Shown here: piece by piece, positions 5,636-5,656 of the stretch
Layout: each line of letters opens with the position of its first letter
Numbering within the stretch: position 1 is the stretch's first letter
Assembly (NCBI GenBank): GCA_964402955.1
Contig: CAYOEZ010000276.1
Location: 1-5,656 of the forward strand
Length of the DNA: 5,656 nucleotides
Source: CAYOEZ01 sp964402955
GTDB taxonomy: Bacteria > Chloroflexota > DTOL01 > DAOUCN01
Reading direction: 5' to 3'
The notes under the pieces: model-generated
Seen by the model: the letters and a program-made list of their open reading frames with translations, nothing else
Told to the model about the DNA's origin: nothing
The model's database searches: none
Program-made: the position numbers and the translations under genes

Positions 5636-5656
5636 GTCATTGCGAGAATCCCATAC

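Noticed and set aside
5425..5640. Extension of the acetyltransferase frame by 72 codons upstream of 5424
   Set aside because: The added residues cross the hairpin repeat, look unlike any GNAT N-terminus, and lie before the GGAGGAGG ribosome site at 5435-5428.
1..5656. CRISPR array, tRNA, rRNA, phage or transposase genes
   Set aside because: No regularly spaced repeats, cloverleaf, rRNA-like sequence or recombinase motifs were seen on either strand.

Overview
The window is a GC-rich, gene-dense bacterial chromosomal segment with strong Shine-Dalgarno sequences. The gene set, codon use and the type of intergenic hairpin repeat at the right end would fit a Chloroflexota-like or similar environmental, metagenome-type bacterium. 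No phylogenetic marker is present, so that assignment is only an impression.

Layout. On the + strand, positions 1-43 appear to be the last codons of an upstream gene. It overlaps the ribosome binding site of a complete membrane protein gene (46-1254), a ZIP-family metal transporter fused to an N-terminal extracytoplasmic beta-rich domain. Everything else lies on the - strand and converges on it. Reading leftward from the right edge these are: a weak terminator-like hairpin (5613-5635); a 139-bp imperfect hairpin repeat with 11-bp terminal inverted repeats and a second perfect palindrome inside one arm (5463-5601); an Eis-like GNAT/SCP2 N-acetyltransferase (4240-5424); a possible 19-codon leader ORF (4177-4236); tldD (2795-4165); pmbA/tldE (1485-2783); and a possible 57-aa small ORF with a strong ribosome binding site just after pmbA (1282-1455).

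How it works together. TldD (the HExxxH metal subunit) and PmbA/TldE (the subunit without metal ligands) form a known two-subunit peptidase that degrades small unfolded peptides and matures some modified peptides. Their genes are 11 nt apart, and the pmbA ribosome binding site begins inside the tldD stop region, so coupled translation is likely. The acetyltransferase gene lies 74 nt upstream in the same direction and may share the transcript. The metal transporter is divergent in direction from the operon and has no obvious functional tie, although TldD needs a divalent metal.

Most of the window is ordinary. The points that merit a second look are the nested palindrome, the extracytoplasmic domain and altered metal motifs of the ZIP protein, and the two small ORFs flanking the peptidase genes.
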